The notes beneath the pieces were generated by a model, which was given only the letters and a program-made list of their open reading frames with translations, was not told where the DNA came from and did no database searches. The position numbers and the translations under genes are program-made. DNA of 64,000 nt, taken from contig NZ_LR130760.1 of the NCBI RefSeq assembly GCF_900625095.1, positions 2,433,106 to 2,497,105 on the forward strand, read 5' to 3'. Of the stretch, positions 7,746 through 15,742 are shown piece by piece. This DNA is from Acinetobacter ihumii (GTDB taxonomy: Bacteria; Pseudomonadota; Gammaproteobacteria; Pseudomonadales; Moraxellaceae). Each line of letters starts with the position of its first letter. Positions within the stretch are counted from its first letter, which is position 1.

Positions 7746-8288
7746 ATGCTAAGCGCTCAACAACAAGCTTTTGTTCAGGCAATTGAAGAATTAGACCTTG
7801 AACAGGTTCAACGCCTGTTAGCGTCGGGTCTTGATCCTAACTTTATTGATCCAGAAAAAGGTCCTCCAATTTCAGTCTTTAGTGATGGTATTTTTAAATG
7901 GTGGGAACGAATTTGTGAAGCCTATGAAGCCAACCAACCCTTGAGTGAAGAAGAAAAACAACAAGAATTACAGGTTCATCTGGATATTCTGGATGCATTA
8001 ATTAAAGCCAAAGCCAACCTGCACTTGTGGGATTCAGAAGAACTCTATGGTCCACTCTGGGATGCAGCGAGTTCAGCCTGTGTGCCTGTCGTACAACGTT
8101 TACTTGATGAAAAAGTCGATCCAAATACCCGTGATGATGAGGGCCTGACCATTTTATCTTCGGTCAGTGATTTATTTTTTGATTGTGATTTTGATGAAAT
8201 TAACTGGGCAGAAGCCTTACCTGAAGAAAAACAGACATTAGAGTTACTTCGTCGTCGCGGAGCAAAAATGTCAAAAGAATTAACTTAA
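7746..8288 (+). CDS. Ankyrin-repeat protein
   Basis: This acidic cytoplasmic protein has 180 residues. Degenerate ankyrin repeats are visible at about residues 5-35 (AIEELDLEQVQRLLASGLDPN), 75-110 (LDILDALIKAKANLHLWD) and 105-140 (LWDAASSACVPVVQRLLDEKVDPNTRDDEG), ending in ELLRRRGAKM. Such proteins mediate protein contacts; no partner can be named. The next gene starts about 15 nt downstream, so it may share a transcript with the outer-membrane protein and dsbD. Confidence 0.75.
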   Translation: MLSAQQQAFVQAIEELDLEQVQRLLASGLDPNFIDPEKGPPISVFSDGIFKWWERICEAYEANQPLSEEEKQQELQVHLDILDALIKAKANLHLWDSEELYGPLWDAASSACVPVVQRLLDEKVDPNTRDDEGLTILSSVSDLFFDCDFDEINWAEALPEEKQTLELLRRRGAKMSKELT

Positions 8289-8302
8289 TCTTGAGTGTCG
8301 CC

Positions 8303-9070
8303 ATGAATATCTTTAAAACACTGACCTTTATTGTCGCTACGAGCGCAACTGCCACCAGCTTTGCTGCTGATTTTTCATTTGACCGCCCAGGGTCTGGTTT
8401 TGGTACAGGCATTACACCTGTTGGCAAATTGGCTTGGGAACAAGGTTTACCAAGTGCGAGTTATAATGAAACGACTGTAGATGGCATCAAAGAAAAAACT
8501 GTGAGCTTAAATGGCGATATGCTGTTACGCACGGGTTTGGCGAAAGATCTGGAATTACAGTTGGGTTGGCAAGGGCCATCTTGGTATGAAACCAAACGTG
8601 CAGGCGTCAAACACCATGATGATGGTTTAGGTGATGTGAGCATTGGTTTAAAAAAGGCGATTGATCTCAATGACGAACGTCTTTCTATGGCGATTTTGGC
8701 ACAAGCGCTTATTGCCACAGGAAATGATGAATTTACTGAACATGACGATATTTACAGCTTAAGTTCAGCTGTGGCTTATCAGTATAACGACCTGATAGAA
8801 ACCTCAATTACCATGAAATATGAAGTACAAAATAGCGATTGGGCGGTAACCGCTATTCCGACTTTGGGCTATCAATTTTCAGGAAAATGGTCAGGTTATT
8901 CAGAATTTGTCTATAAAAAAGCTGAAAGTGAAGATTATGAATATGGTTTAGGAACAGGGGTAATTTATGCCATTAATGACCGCGCACAGTTAGATGCCAG
9001 TGTCGGTGTTGGCTTAAATGGCAGTGACAAAAACTACAATGGTGGTTTTGGTTTTTCTTACCTGTTCTAA
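8303..9070 (+). CDS. Predicted outer-membrane beta-barrel protein
   Basis: This protein has 255 residues when started at MNIFKTLTFIVATSATATSF, a signal peptide cleaved before ADFSFDRPG; an in-frame TTG 12 nt upstream is less likely. The mature part has the amphipathic strand pattern of a small barrel (LQLGWQGPSWYE, SIGLKKAIDL, SITMKYEVQNSDW) and ends GGFGFSYLF with a C-terminal Phe. The length and the GLGDVSIGLKKAI segment resemble the phenol-degradation MetA / Meta-pathway outer-membrane family. The substrate is unknown. It sits between the ankyrin gene and dsbD with short gaps. Confidence 0.7.
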   Translation: MNIFKTLTFIVATSATATSFAADFSFDRPGSGFGTGITPVGKLAWEQGLPSASYNETTVDGIKEKTVSLNGDMLLRTGLAKDLELQLGWQGPSWYETKRAGVKHHDDGLGDVSIGLKKAIDLNDERLSMAILAQALIATGNDEFTEHDDIYSLSSAVAYQYNDLIETSITMKYEVQNSDWAVTAIPTLGYQFSGKWSGYSEFVYKKAESEDYEYGLGTGVIYAINDRAQLDASVGVGLNGSDKNYNGGFGFSYLF

Positions 9071-9084
9071 ATATTGAGGGAGTC

Positions 9085-10935
9085 ATGGCGCATTTTCAAA
9101 GTCGCAGTGGTTTTTTTTATTTTTTCATCTTGTCACTTTGTTTTTTTGCGACACACTTGCAAGCCAATGATGCCTTGCTCAGTCCAGAACAGGCATTTTC
9201 ATTTTCAGTAGAATCGACCAGTCAGGACACGGCTGTGCTAAATTGGTCGATTCAGCCGCATTATTATTTATATCAGCATAAATTTGAGGTCAAACAGGGC
9301 AACCATGTGCTGCCCTTGGCTCTGCCCAAAGCTGAACAACAATATGATGATAACTTTGGTCATACTCAAGTTTATTATGATCATGTTCAGTTTAACATTC
9401 AGACACAGCCTTCTCAGAATTATCAAGTGACATGGCAAGGTTGCGCCAAAGACAGAATCTGTTATCCCCCACAGACGATTGAATTTCAAACCGATGTAGA
9501 TGGTTTGGTCAATTTGCAAAATACAACTCAAGCCCAAAAAACCTTTCTGGATGTCGCGAAAGCAGGTAGCGCTGCTACCATGCAGGGAAAGACCACACAG
9601 CAAAATACAGAGCAAGCTGATGCAACCACTGCTGATGGCGTAATGCCATCCGAGAATTTAAACCCAGTCCAGACCCAAGTGGCGCAGGATCAGTTTTGGA
9701 GCAGTAAGCTTGAGCAGTATTCATTAGGTTACGGTGTTTTGCTCTTTCTGGGGCTGGGAATGCTGTTGGCATTTACACCCTGTTCCTTACCCATGCTACC
9801 TATTTTGACTTCGCTGATTGTCCGGGAGCGCAAAGGATTACATGCATGGATGGTCGCACTGACCTTTGTATGTAGTATGGCCATGGTGTATGCGATATTA
9901 GGTTTGATTGCATCATCAGCAGGGCTTAATTTTCAGCGTTGGCTTCAACAGCCCGCGACTTTAATTGCATTTAGTCTGTTGTTTGTGGTTTTTGCCTTAA
10001 ATTTATTTGGTTTATTTGAGATTAAATTACCCCAAACTTTAATGAACCATCTGGATCGAATTCAGTCTGTACAACGTGGCGGAACGCTGTTAGGTGCAGC
10101 CATCATGGGCATTATTTCGGCTTTACTGGTCGGGCCGTGTATGACAGCACCACTTGCAGGAACATTGCTGTTTATTTCACAAACGCAAGATCAATGGCAA
10201 GGTGCTTTGCTACTATTCTGTTTAGGCTTTGGTATGGGCATTCCTTTACTGCTGGCCACCATTTTAGGGGCAAAAGTCCTCCCTAAAGCTGGACAATGGA
10301 TGCATCAAATTAAAGTGATCTTTGCATTTATTATGCTGGCTTTAAGTCTGTATTTTATACGCCCTCTATTGCCCGCATTAATATTACAAATTTTAAGTCT
10401 GTGCTTAGGTTTGAGTGTGATTGGATATGCTTGTTATCGTTTGATTAAGCATCGTGATGGGTTGCGCTGGCTTTATGTGGTGTTATTAATTCTGGTGGTT
10501 CCAGCCTTGTTGTTTGATCAATACCAACATATTCAGCGCCATCAGCTTGATCACCAGCAAGGGGCAAATAGGTGGCACATTGCGCATACCGCGAATGAAT
10601 TTCAACAATTATTAGCTCAGGCACCTAAAGACCAAATTGTCATCATTGATGTTTATGCGGACTGGTGTGTGGCTTGTCAGCCGATTGAACACCGCATATT
10701 AAAAGATGCACAGGTACAAGCGGCATTACAATCGTATTATCTGATCAAACTCGATTTAAGCCAATATGATGCTTCTCATCAGGCGTTGCTTAATCAATGG
10801 CAAATTTTAGGTCCACCAACTTATCTTTTTTTAACGCCACAGCAACAAGAGTTGCGTCATTTGCGATTGACGGGTGCATTTAGTAAAACTGAGCTACTCG
10901 ATCATGTGCAGTCCTTAAAAAACGTCAAGGAATAG
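9085..10935 (+). CDS. dsbD: Thiol:disulfide interchange protein DsbD
   Basis: This 616-residue inner-membrane electron conduit passes reductant from cytoplasmic thioredoxin to periplasmic DsbC/DsbG and cytochrome maturation partners. Its three modules are intact. The signal peptide ends near residue 27 and is followed by the periplasmic alpha domain with Cys120 and Cys126 (QGCAKDRICYPP). The eight-helix beta domain has Cys233 (AFTPCSLPM) and Cys352 (VGPCMTAPLAG). The C-terminal thioredoxin-like gamma domain has Cys528 and Cys531 (YADWCVACQ). All six redox cysteines of DsbD are therefore present. The linker at residues 150-205 is Gln/Thr-rich. A GST gene follows after 6 bp, so the two are probably co-transcribed. 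Confidence 0.95.
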   Translation: MAHFQSRSGFFYFFILSLCFFATHLQANDALLSPEQAFSFSVESTSQDTAVLNWSIQPHYYLYQHKFEVKQGNHVLPLALPKAEQQYDDNFGHTQVYYDHVQFNIQTQPSQNYQVTWQGCAKDRICYPPQTIEFQTDVDGLVNLQNTTQAQKTFLDVAKAGSAATMQGKTTQQNTEQADATTADGVMPSENLNPVQTQVAQDQFWSSKLEQYSLGYGVLLFLGLGMLLAFTPCSLPMLPILTSLIVRERKGLHAWMVALTFVCSMAMVYAILGLIASSAGLNFQRWLQQPATLIAFSLLFVVFALNLFGLFEIKLPQTLMNHLDRIQSVQRGGTLLGAAIMGIISALLVGPCMTAPLAGTLLFISQTQDQWQGALLLFCLGFGMGIPLLLATILGAKVLPKAGQWMHQIKVIFAFIMLALSLYFIRPLLPALILQILSLCLGLSVIGYACYRLIKHRDGLRWLYVVLLILVVPALLFDQYQHIQRHQLDHQQGANRWHIAHTANEFQQLLAQAPKDQIVIIDVYADWCVACQPIEHRILKDAQVQAALQSYYLIKLDLSQYDASHQALLNQWQILGPPTYLFLTPQQQELRHLRLTGAFSKTELLDHVQSLKNVKE

Positions 10936-10941
10936 AGATTC

Positions 10942-11634
10942 ATGCAACTTTATATTGGCAATAAAAATTATTCATCATGGTCAATGCGACCTTGGCTGGT
11001 TATGAAACATTTTAATTTGCATTTTGAGGAGCATTGGGTCGCATTTGATGATTTTGCCGCAGACGAGGCATTTAAACAGCGCATGTCCAGTATTAGTCCA
11101 AGTGGCAAAGTCCCGACATTGCTGGATCAAAACCTTGTGATCTGGGATTCTTTGGCAATTTGTGAGTATCTGGCAGAGCAATTCCCAGAAAAGCACTTAT
11201 GGCCGACAGATCGAGTTCAACGTGTTCGTGCGCGTTGCATTAGTGCGGAAATGCATAGTGGCTTTACCACACTACGCCAATACTGTGGGATGAATATCGA
11301 GGCGGATCTAAGCTTTATTGGTGGCAAACTCTGGACGGATTTACCAGCTTTGGTCAAGGAAGTTGCCCGTATCGAACAGATCTGGGCTGAACGACCAAGT
11401 CTGGATGGATTTTTATGTGGCGATTTTAGTATAGCCGATGCTTTTTATGCACCTGTAGTGATGCGCTTGCTAAGTTATGGTTTACCTGTTTCAGAGCAAG
11501 CTCAACACTATATGCAAACCATGTTGGCAAATCCTGCTGTAAAAGAATGGATCACAGAGGCGCGAGCAGAAAAACAGTTTGTCCAGCGTCAGGAAGTATA
11601 TCGTCAGCATGGTGAACAATTTTTAAGGCTTTAA
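10942..11634 (+). CDS. Glutathione S-transferase family protein
   Basis: This soluble GST has 230 residues. The N-terminal thioredoxin-like domain starts MQLYIGNKNYSSWSMRPWL, where a Ser in the SSWS segment is the likely glutathione-activating residue. SGKVPTLLD carries the cis-Pro, and DSLAICEYLAE is the gamma-glutamyl binding motif. The C-terminal helical domain includes FSIADAFYAPVVMRL with the conserved N-capping box. The substrate is unknown; detoxification or redox repair is likely, and placement directly after dsbD favours a thiol role. Its stop overlaps the stop of the convergent cyclase gene by 4 bp. Confidence 0.85.
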   Translation: MQLYIGNKNYSSWSMRPWLVMKHFNLHFEEHWVAFDDFAADEAFKQRMSSISPSGKVPTLLDQNLVIWDSLAICEYLAEQFPEKHLWPTDRVQRVRARCISAEMHSGFTTLRQYCGMNIEADLSFIGGKLWTDLPALVKEVARIEQIWAERPSLDGFLCGDFSIADAFYAPVVMRLLSYGLPVSEQAQHYMQTMLANPAVKEWITEARAEKQFVQRQEVYRQHGEQFLRL

Positions 11635-12845
11635 GATTTGGTCATTAATGGTGGTAAATCAAAATAATACTGGACTTGATTACGGCCATTGGCTTTTACA
11701 GCATATAGGGCCTGATCTGCCTGATTTAATAGTTCACTGGGGTCAGTGTTGCTACTGGACATGGCAATGCCAAAACTGGCACTGATTTGAATGGTGCTTT
11801 GGTCTTTTAAAAAAATAGGTAAAGTTTGAATTGCTATACGACAGCGTTCGGCAATTATTCTGGCCTGCGCTAAAGCTGTATTTGGTAACAATAAAATGAA
11901 TTCCTCACCACCAAAACGTCCGATGTAGTCCTTATGTCTTAAATGATGAGATAAACATTTAGCGACTTCAATTAAGACTTTATCTCCCACGTCATGACCA
12001 TAATTATCATTGATGCGTTTAAAATGATCTAGGTCTAATAAAATTACTGCATATGGACATTGATTATGCTGAAATTGATCATGTAAATCTTTTAAATACA
12101 GATTGATACTGCGTCGGTTCAGTACATTGGTAAGAGGATCAATTTGGCTCAGTTTCTCAATATAATCTTCCCGATTACGCCACTGGGTGAGCAGAATTTC
12201 AAATAACAATAGACTGACTAAAAATATCGGTGCACTAAAAAATAACATCGTATTCACCCAGAAAGGCTGAAGTAATACATTTTCCTGTGTCGGACCGATA
12301 TTGAACAGAGGTGCATACGGAATCACATGATATGTGCTTAAATAAGTACAGAGCAGCAGCATAATTGTGGCAGGAATCAGGGCTACATAAATTAAATGAC
12401 GCTGAAAAAGAATCAGACCGACAGTTACCATACTGACATAGCCGATCATGGTGGCAGGGCTCAAGGTGCCCACCATATAACTTCCAAAACACAAAGTGAG
12501 GGTAAATAAACCAATACTGATCCATGGCATAAAAGAGACTGCCAGCTTGTGTTCGCGATAATAAATCGTTGGATAAATCAAAGCTGCCAACACACAAAAA
12601 AAGCTGATATCAATCCAGAAGGTAACGCGCATTAAAGGCATGTTGATCATCGACCAGACACTAGGTTGCAAAAAAATATAAATTTTCCAGACGATCCATG
12701 TGAGATGCATGCCACAGGCTAAAATCAAAATCAGTGCGCATTTTTGTACCGTTGACCAATTCATAACCACATTGTCTTCAAAGACCATTTTCATTAATTG
12801 TTGTTTCATAAAACATCGCCTGCGGTAAAACTGGAATTGCTTCAT
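11631..12845 (-). CDS. Membrane-bound diguanylate cyclase (GGDEF)
   Basis: This 404-residue protein has six or so hydrophobic helices across residues 28-205 (CALILILACGMHLTW, ISFFCVLAALIYPTIYY, FWVNTMLFFSAPIFLVSLLL and others). They are followed by a complete GGDEF domain from about residue 240. Active-site signature GGEEF is present as RFGGEEFILLL, and the product-inhibition I-site RHKD lies five residues upstream of it, so the enzyme should both make c-di-GMP and be feedback-inhibited. The substrate-binding DLDHFKRINDNYGHDVGD segment is intact. No EAL domain follows. The start is uncertain: ATG at 12845, or ATG at 12809, which has a better purine-rich upstream sequence. Confidence 0.9.
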   Translation of the reverse strand: MKQFQFYRRRCFMKQQLMKMVFEDNVVMNWSTVQKCALILILACGMHLTWIVWKIYIFLQPSVWSMINMPLMRVTFWIDISFFCVLAALIYPTIYYREHKLAVSFMPWISIGLFTLTLCFGSYMVGTLSPATMIGYVSMVTVGLILFQRHLIYVALIPATIMLLLCTYLSTYHVIPYAPLFNIGPTQENVLLQPFWVNTMLFFSAPIFLVSLLLFEILLTQWRNREDYIEKLSQIDPLTNVLNRRSINLYLKDLHDQFQHNQCPYAVILLDLDHFKRINDNYGHDVGDKVLIEVAKCLSHHLRHKDYIGRFGGEEFILLLPNTALAQARIIAERCRIAIQTLPIFLKDQSTIQISASFGIAMSSSNTDPSELLNQADQALYAVKANGRNQVQYYFDLPPLMTKS

Positions 12846-12849
12846 TCAT

Positions 12850-13333
12850 ATGTGTAACGGTTTGCTAAACTTTTAATTGTTGTGATACCAAACACTATAA
12901 ATGGATTTTTGTCTGACTAAAATAATATTTTTATCTCGTTATGAAAATTGAGCTTAATCCGAAATAAGCGACACATTTTTCGTGAGTCATTTTTTTGATA
13001 CATGATTTTTTGTTCGAATTTTTTCTTTAGAAAAGATAAGTCTAAATTTTGAAAAAACTTCATACCAAGTGTTTTATTTGTATGATTTATTTAGACATTT
13101 TATGGGAACTGTGAACTTAAAATTATTCTAATTTTTATTCTGAATCGCTCATAGGTTTAAATTGAAACATGAGACTCCTGCAATAGACTCTGTGGGTCAA
13201 TCCAACGGTTTATTTTATTGATTTAAGCGAAAAGCGGCGGAGGAATATCAATCATATTGCTTGCACCGCTTGTATTGAACACGAAATTTTCTAGGTTGTA
13301 GGTTGAAAGACATAAATTAGAAGCAATTTAACC
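12850..13333. other. AT-rich intergenic region with a possible gene remnant
   Basis: These 480 bp separate two minus-strand genes. Most of it is very AT-rich and I see no convincing gene. On the minus strand an open stretch of 34 codons (13223-13327), lacking a start codon, ends in ...IDIPPPLFA and a stop. Its GC content is higher than its surroundings and it looks like the last residues of a lost gene. The AT-rich half near 12850-13120 is the likely promoter of the cyclase gene. Confidence 0.3.
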
Positions 13334-14248
13334 CTAATCTTGATCTAACTGATGCGCAAATTCGCTGAGATCGGTTAGCGCTTGCTTGGCTTGATCAAAC
13401 CATGCATTGAACATATGAAAATTATGCCACATGCCTGTATAAAGTTTAAATTCGACTTTTACCCCTGCTGTTTTGGCTTTATCACGGAAGCGCTTTGCAT
13501 CATCCAGTAAAATTTCTTTGGAACCCACTTGCACCAAGGTCGGAGGTAAGCCTGTTAAATCATCAAATAATGGAGAAATTTGTGGATTATCAGTAGCAAC
13601 CCGATTTCCAAGATAATAATCGATTCCTGCTTCTAATGCCTCAATAGACAGCAACGCATCGTGTTTGCGATTAAAGCGTAAAGATTCGCTCGTCAGGGTT
13701 AAATCCAGAAATGGCGATAACAAAATCAAACCACTAGGCAAATCTTCCTGATTTTCTTTTAAACGCAAGCACAGTGCTAAGGCTAAATTTGCACCGCATG
13801 AATCCCCTGACAAAATAATGTCTTTTGCTTGTATGTCTTGATCTAGCAATAACTGATAAACATCGTAAAGCGCATCTAAGGCATCAGGAAAACCATGTTC
13901 AGGTGCCAGTGGATAATCCACATGAATCACTTGCATTTGGGTACGTGCAGCAATATCGGTCATTAAGGCGCGATGTGTATTTAACCCACCTAAAAAGAAA
14001 GCACCGCCATGAATATGAAAAATCAACTGTGTAGAGGATGATTGAGGTTTAATTTCCTCAGCGTTTAATCCTGCAAGTCGAATAGGACGAATCTGGACTT
14101 CTTTATTGACAGGGAAAACACGACACATCTGCTCCAGTGCAATACGCAGTGTAGTCGGTGGCAAAGTAAACTGGCTGGGCGTACGAATCGCTGCTTTTAA
14201 AATTGCTTCGGTAATATATTGTTTCCACATGGCATTTATCTTCATCAT
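13334..14248 (-). CDS. Alpha/beta hydrolase, HSL-type esterase
   Basis: This soluble hydrolase has 304 residues. The oxyanion motif HGGAFFLGG appears near residue 82, and the nucleophile elbow GDSCGANLA near 150 supplies the catalytic Ser. The acidic residue is probably in LLDDAKRF near 245, and the His in HNFHMF near 280. The HGG plus GDSxG pair places it in the hormone-sensitive-lipase family (bacterial lipase family IV), which cleaves short-chain esters. There is no signal peptide, so it acts in the cytoplasm. ATGATG at the start leaves a one-residue ambiguity. A second HSL-type enzyme lies 3.4 kb to the right. Confidence 0.88.
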   Translation of the reverse strand: MMKINAMWKQYITEAILKAAIRTPSQFTLPPTTLRIALEQMCRVFPVNKEVQIRPIRLAGLNAEEIKPQSSSTQLIFHIHGGAFFLGGLNTHRALMTDIAARTQMQVIHVDYPLAPEHGFPDALDALYDVYQLLLDQDIQAKDIILSGDSCGANLALALCLRLKENQEDLPSGLILLSPFLDLTLTSESLRFNRKHDALLSIEALEAGIDYYLGNRVATDNPQISPLFDDLTGLPPTLVQVGSKEILLDDAKRFRDKAKTAGVKVEFKLYTGMWHNFHMFNAWFDQAKQALTDLSEFAHQLDQD

Positions 14249-14401
14249 TTTTTCATTGTTTGGGGAAATGTTCTGATATTGTGTTGATTCGACTAAACAA
14301 GTTACAAGGCTACACTAATTAGTCACAGACAAAAATTGCATTCGTGTTGCGATTTGAGAATACTAAAAGGGTCAATAAAGACTTAGGGATACTAAACAAA
14401 A

Positions 14402-14839
14402 ATGAAAAAATTTGCATTGGCACTTGGATTACTTGGTGCGACAGTTTTGGCAAATGCAGCTGATCCATTGAACGGTACGGTTTGGAAAACGATTGATGAT
14501 CAAACGAAACAACCGAAAGCGATTGTGAAATTCACTGAGCAAAAAAATGGAACTTTGTCTGCAAGCATTCAAACCGTACTCACACCAGGTGAAGAAACCT
14601 CATGTACCAAATGTGAAGGACCTTATAAGAACAAATCACTGAAAGGTGTCACTATTGTTCATGGTCTGAAAAATACAGGCGGTACGAGTTACGACGGTGG
14701 TTCCATTCTAGATCCAAAATCGGGCAAAACCTATAAGCTTAAAGGTGAACTGGTTGATGGTGGGAAAAAGCTGAATATCCGTGGATATATCGGGATTTCT
14801 GCACTTGGACGTAATCAGACATGGGTTCGCGCCAACTAA
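14402..14839 (+). CDS. DUF2147 secreted protein
   Basis: This 145-residue protein has a clear signal peptide (MKKFALALGLLGATVLANA, cleaved before ADPLNG). The mature body is a small beta-rich domain: GTVWKTIDDQTKQPKAIVKF, CTKCEGPYKNKSLKG with a CxxC pair, and the C-terminal LNIRGYIGISALGRNQTWVR. That matches the DUF2147 family found in periplasmic or secreted proteins of proteobacteria, whose role is unknown. It is divergent from the esterase gene and ends in a strong bidirectional terminator. Confidence 0.85.
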   Translation: MKKFALALGLLGATVLANAADPLNGTVWKTIDDQTKQPKAIVKFTEQKNGTLSASIQTVLTPGEETSCTKCEGPYKNKSLKGVTIVHGLKNTGGTSYDGGSILDPKSGKTYKLKGELVDGGKKLNIRGYIGISALGRNQTWVRAN

Positions 14840-14855
14840 TATTAAGCAGAATTGC

Positions 14856-14888
14856 AAAAATAGCCGAATCATTGATTCGGCTATTTTT
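14856..14888. terminator. Bidirectional terminator between convergent genes
   Basis: AAAAATAGCCGAATC and GATTCGGCTATTTTT form a 15-bp perfect stem with U tracts in both directions. It serves the DUF2147 gene and the Spx/ArsC-like gene. Confidence 0.93.
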
Positions 14889-14893
14889 TTAAA

Positions 14894-15247
14894 TCAAGAG
14901 GCGGAAAGTTGTTGATAGGCTGCTTCATCAAAACCAACAAGATACCCTGATGCCGTCTGTAATACAGGACGTTTAATCAAACTTGGATGTGCGACTAGGG
15001 TATCAATTAAATGTGTTTCACTGCTCAGTGCATGCTGTTGTTCATCGGCAGATAATTTGCGCCATGTCGTGCCTTTTTTATTTAATACCGTGTCTGCACC
15101 GATTTTTTCTAGCCAGATTTTGAGCGTTTCAGCATCAATTCCTTGCTTTTTATAATCATGAAACTCATAGCTTAAGCCCTTTTCATTCAATGCATCAAAG
15201 GCTTTTTTCATTGAATTACAGTTTTTGATTCCATAAATTTTTAACAT
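14894..15247 (-). CDS. Spx/ArsC (YffB)-family thioredoxin-fold protein
   Basis: This thioredoxin-fold protein has 117 residues, starting MLKIYGIKNCNSMKKAFDAL with the single Cys at residue 10 in GIKNCNSMKKA. Next come SYEFHDYKKQGID, KKGTTWRKL and SLIKRPVLQTASGYLVGFDE. RPV is the cis-Pro motif of the ArsC/Spx fold. The lack of the second Cys of arsenate reductase, together with the YKK and RPVL motifs, points to the YffB subgroup, a proposed glutathione-dependent thiol reductase. It is not an arsenate resistance gene by context. The last gene before a minus-strand noncoding block. Confidence 0.88.
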   Translation of the reverse strand: MLKIYGIKNCNSMKKAFDALNEKGLSYEFHDYKKQGIDAETLKIWLEKIGADTVLNKKGTTWRKLSADEQQHALSSETHLIDTLVAHPSLIKRPVLQTASGYLVGFDEAAYQQLSAS

Positions 15248-15499
15248 CGTCTGGCGCTATATGAAGAATAATAGCTATTAGACTACCCAAAAATTAAATA
15301 AAGCTCTAGTCTGGATGAAATTGCAGAACTGAAATGGAATAAGCAGCGCAAAATAAATTAAAAGTAGCGTACTTGTGCAATTGGATAAATGTCATAAAAT
15401 TGACATATATCTAATTTATAACTATTAGAGAAACAAAATCTATGCACAATAGCGAAATGCCAAACCAAAGAGCATGTGAAATTAGAATGTGATATGACA

Positions 15500-15646
15500 A
15501 AAAGAGAAAACCCGCATTTAATCATCCTGATCATGCGGGTCTCAGTCCAACGTCCATTGTCACATCCATGAATAACCAAACTAGGTTATATTTTTCTTCC
15601 TACGGCGTCCTATCCCTTTGTCATCCTGACATGTCCCTGTGCCGTG
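15500..15646 (-). ncRNA. Candidate CsrA/RsmA-sequestering small RNA (CsrB/RsmZ type)
   Basis: On the minus strand this noncoding stretch carries nine GGA triplets between 15636 and 15525 (at 15634, 15624, 15613, 15608, 15598, 15565, 15553, 15546 and 15525). About one would be expected in AT-rich DNA of this size. Several sit in the loops of local hairpins: TGTC-AGGAT-GACA, ATC-AGGAT-GAT and CAA-TGGACG-TTG. ACGGC/GCCGT closes the 5' domain. The 3' end is a terminator, ACCCGCAT/ATGCGGGT with one GGA hairpin in its loop, then TTTTCTCTTTTT. A promoter-like TTTACA-15-TATAGC lies just upstream. These are the features of RNAs that titrate CsrA/RsmA. No reading frame explains the pattern. Exact ends are estimates. 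Confidence 0.62.
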
Positions 15647-15742
15647 CAGCTATAATGCGCTTTCATGGGTGTAAAAAAAATATACAATTTCCACAACAAA
15701 TGTAGGCAAAAACCATTGATTGAGTGTACATCTGTACTGAAA

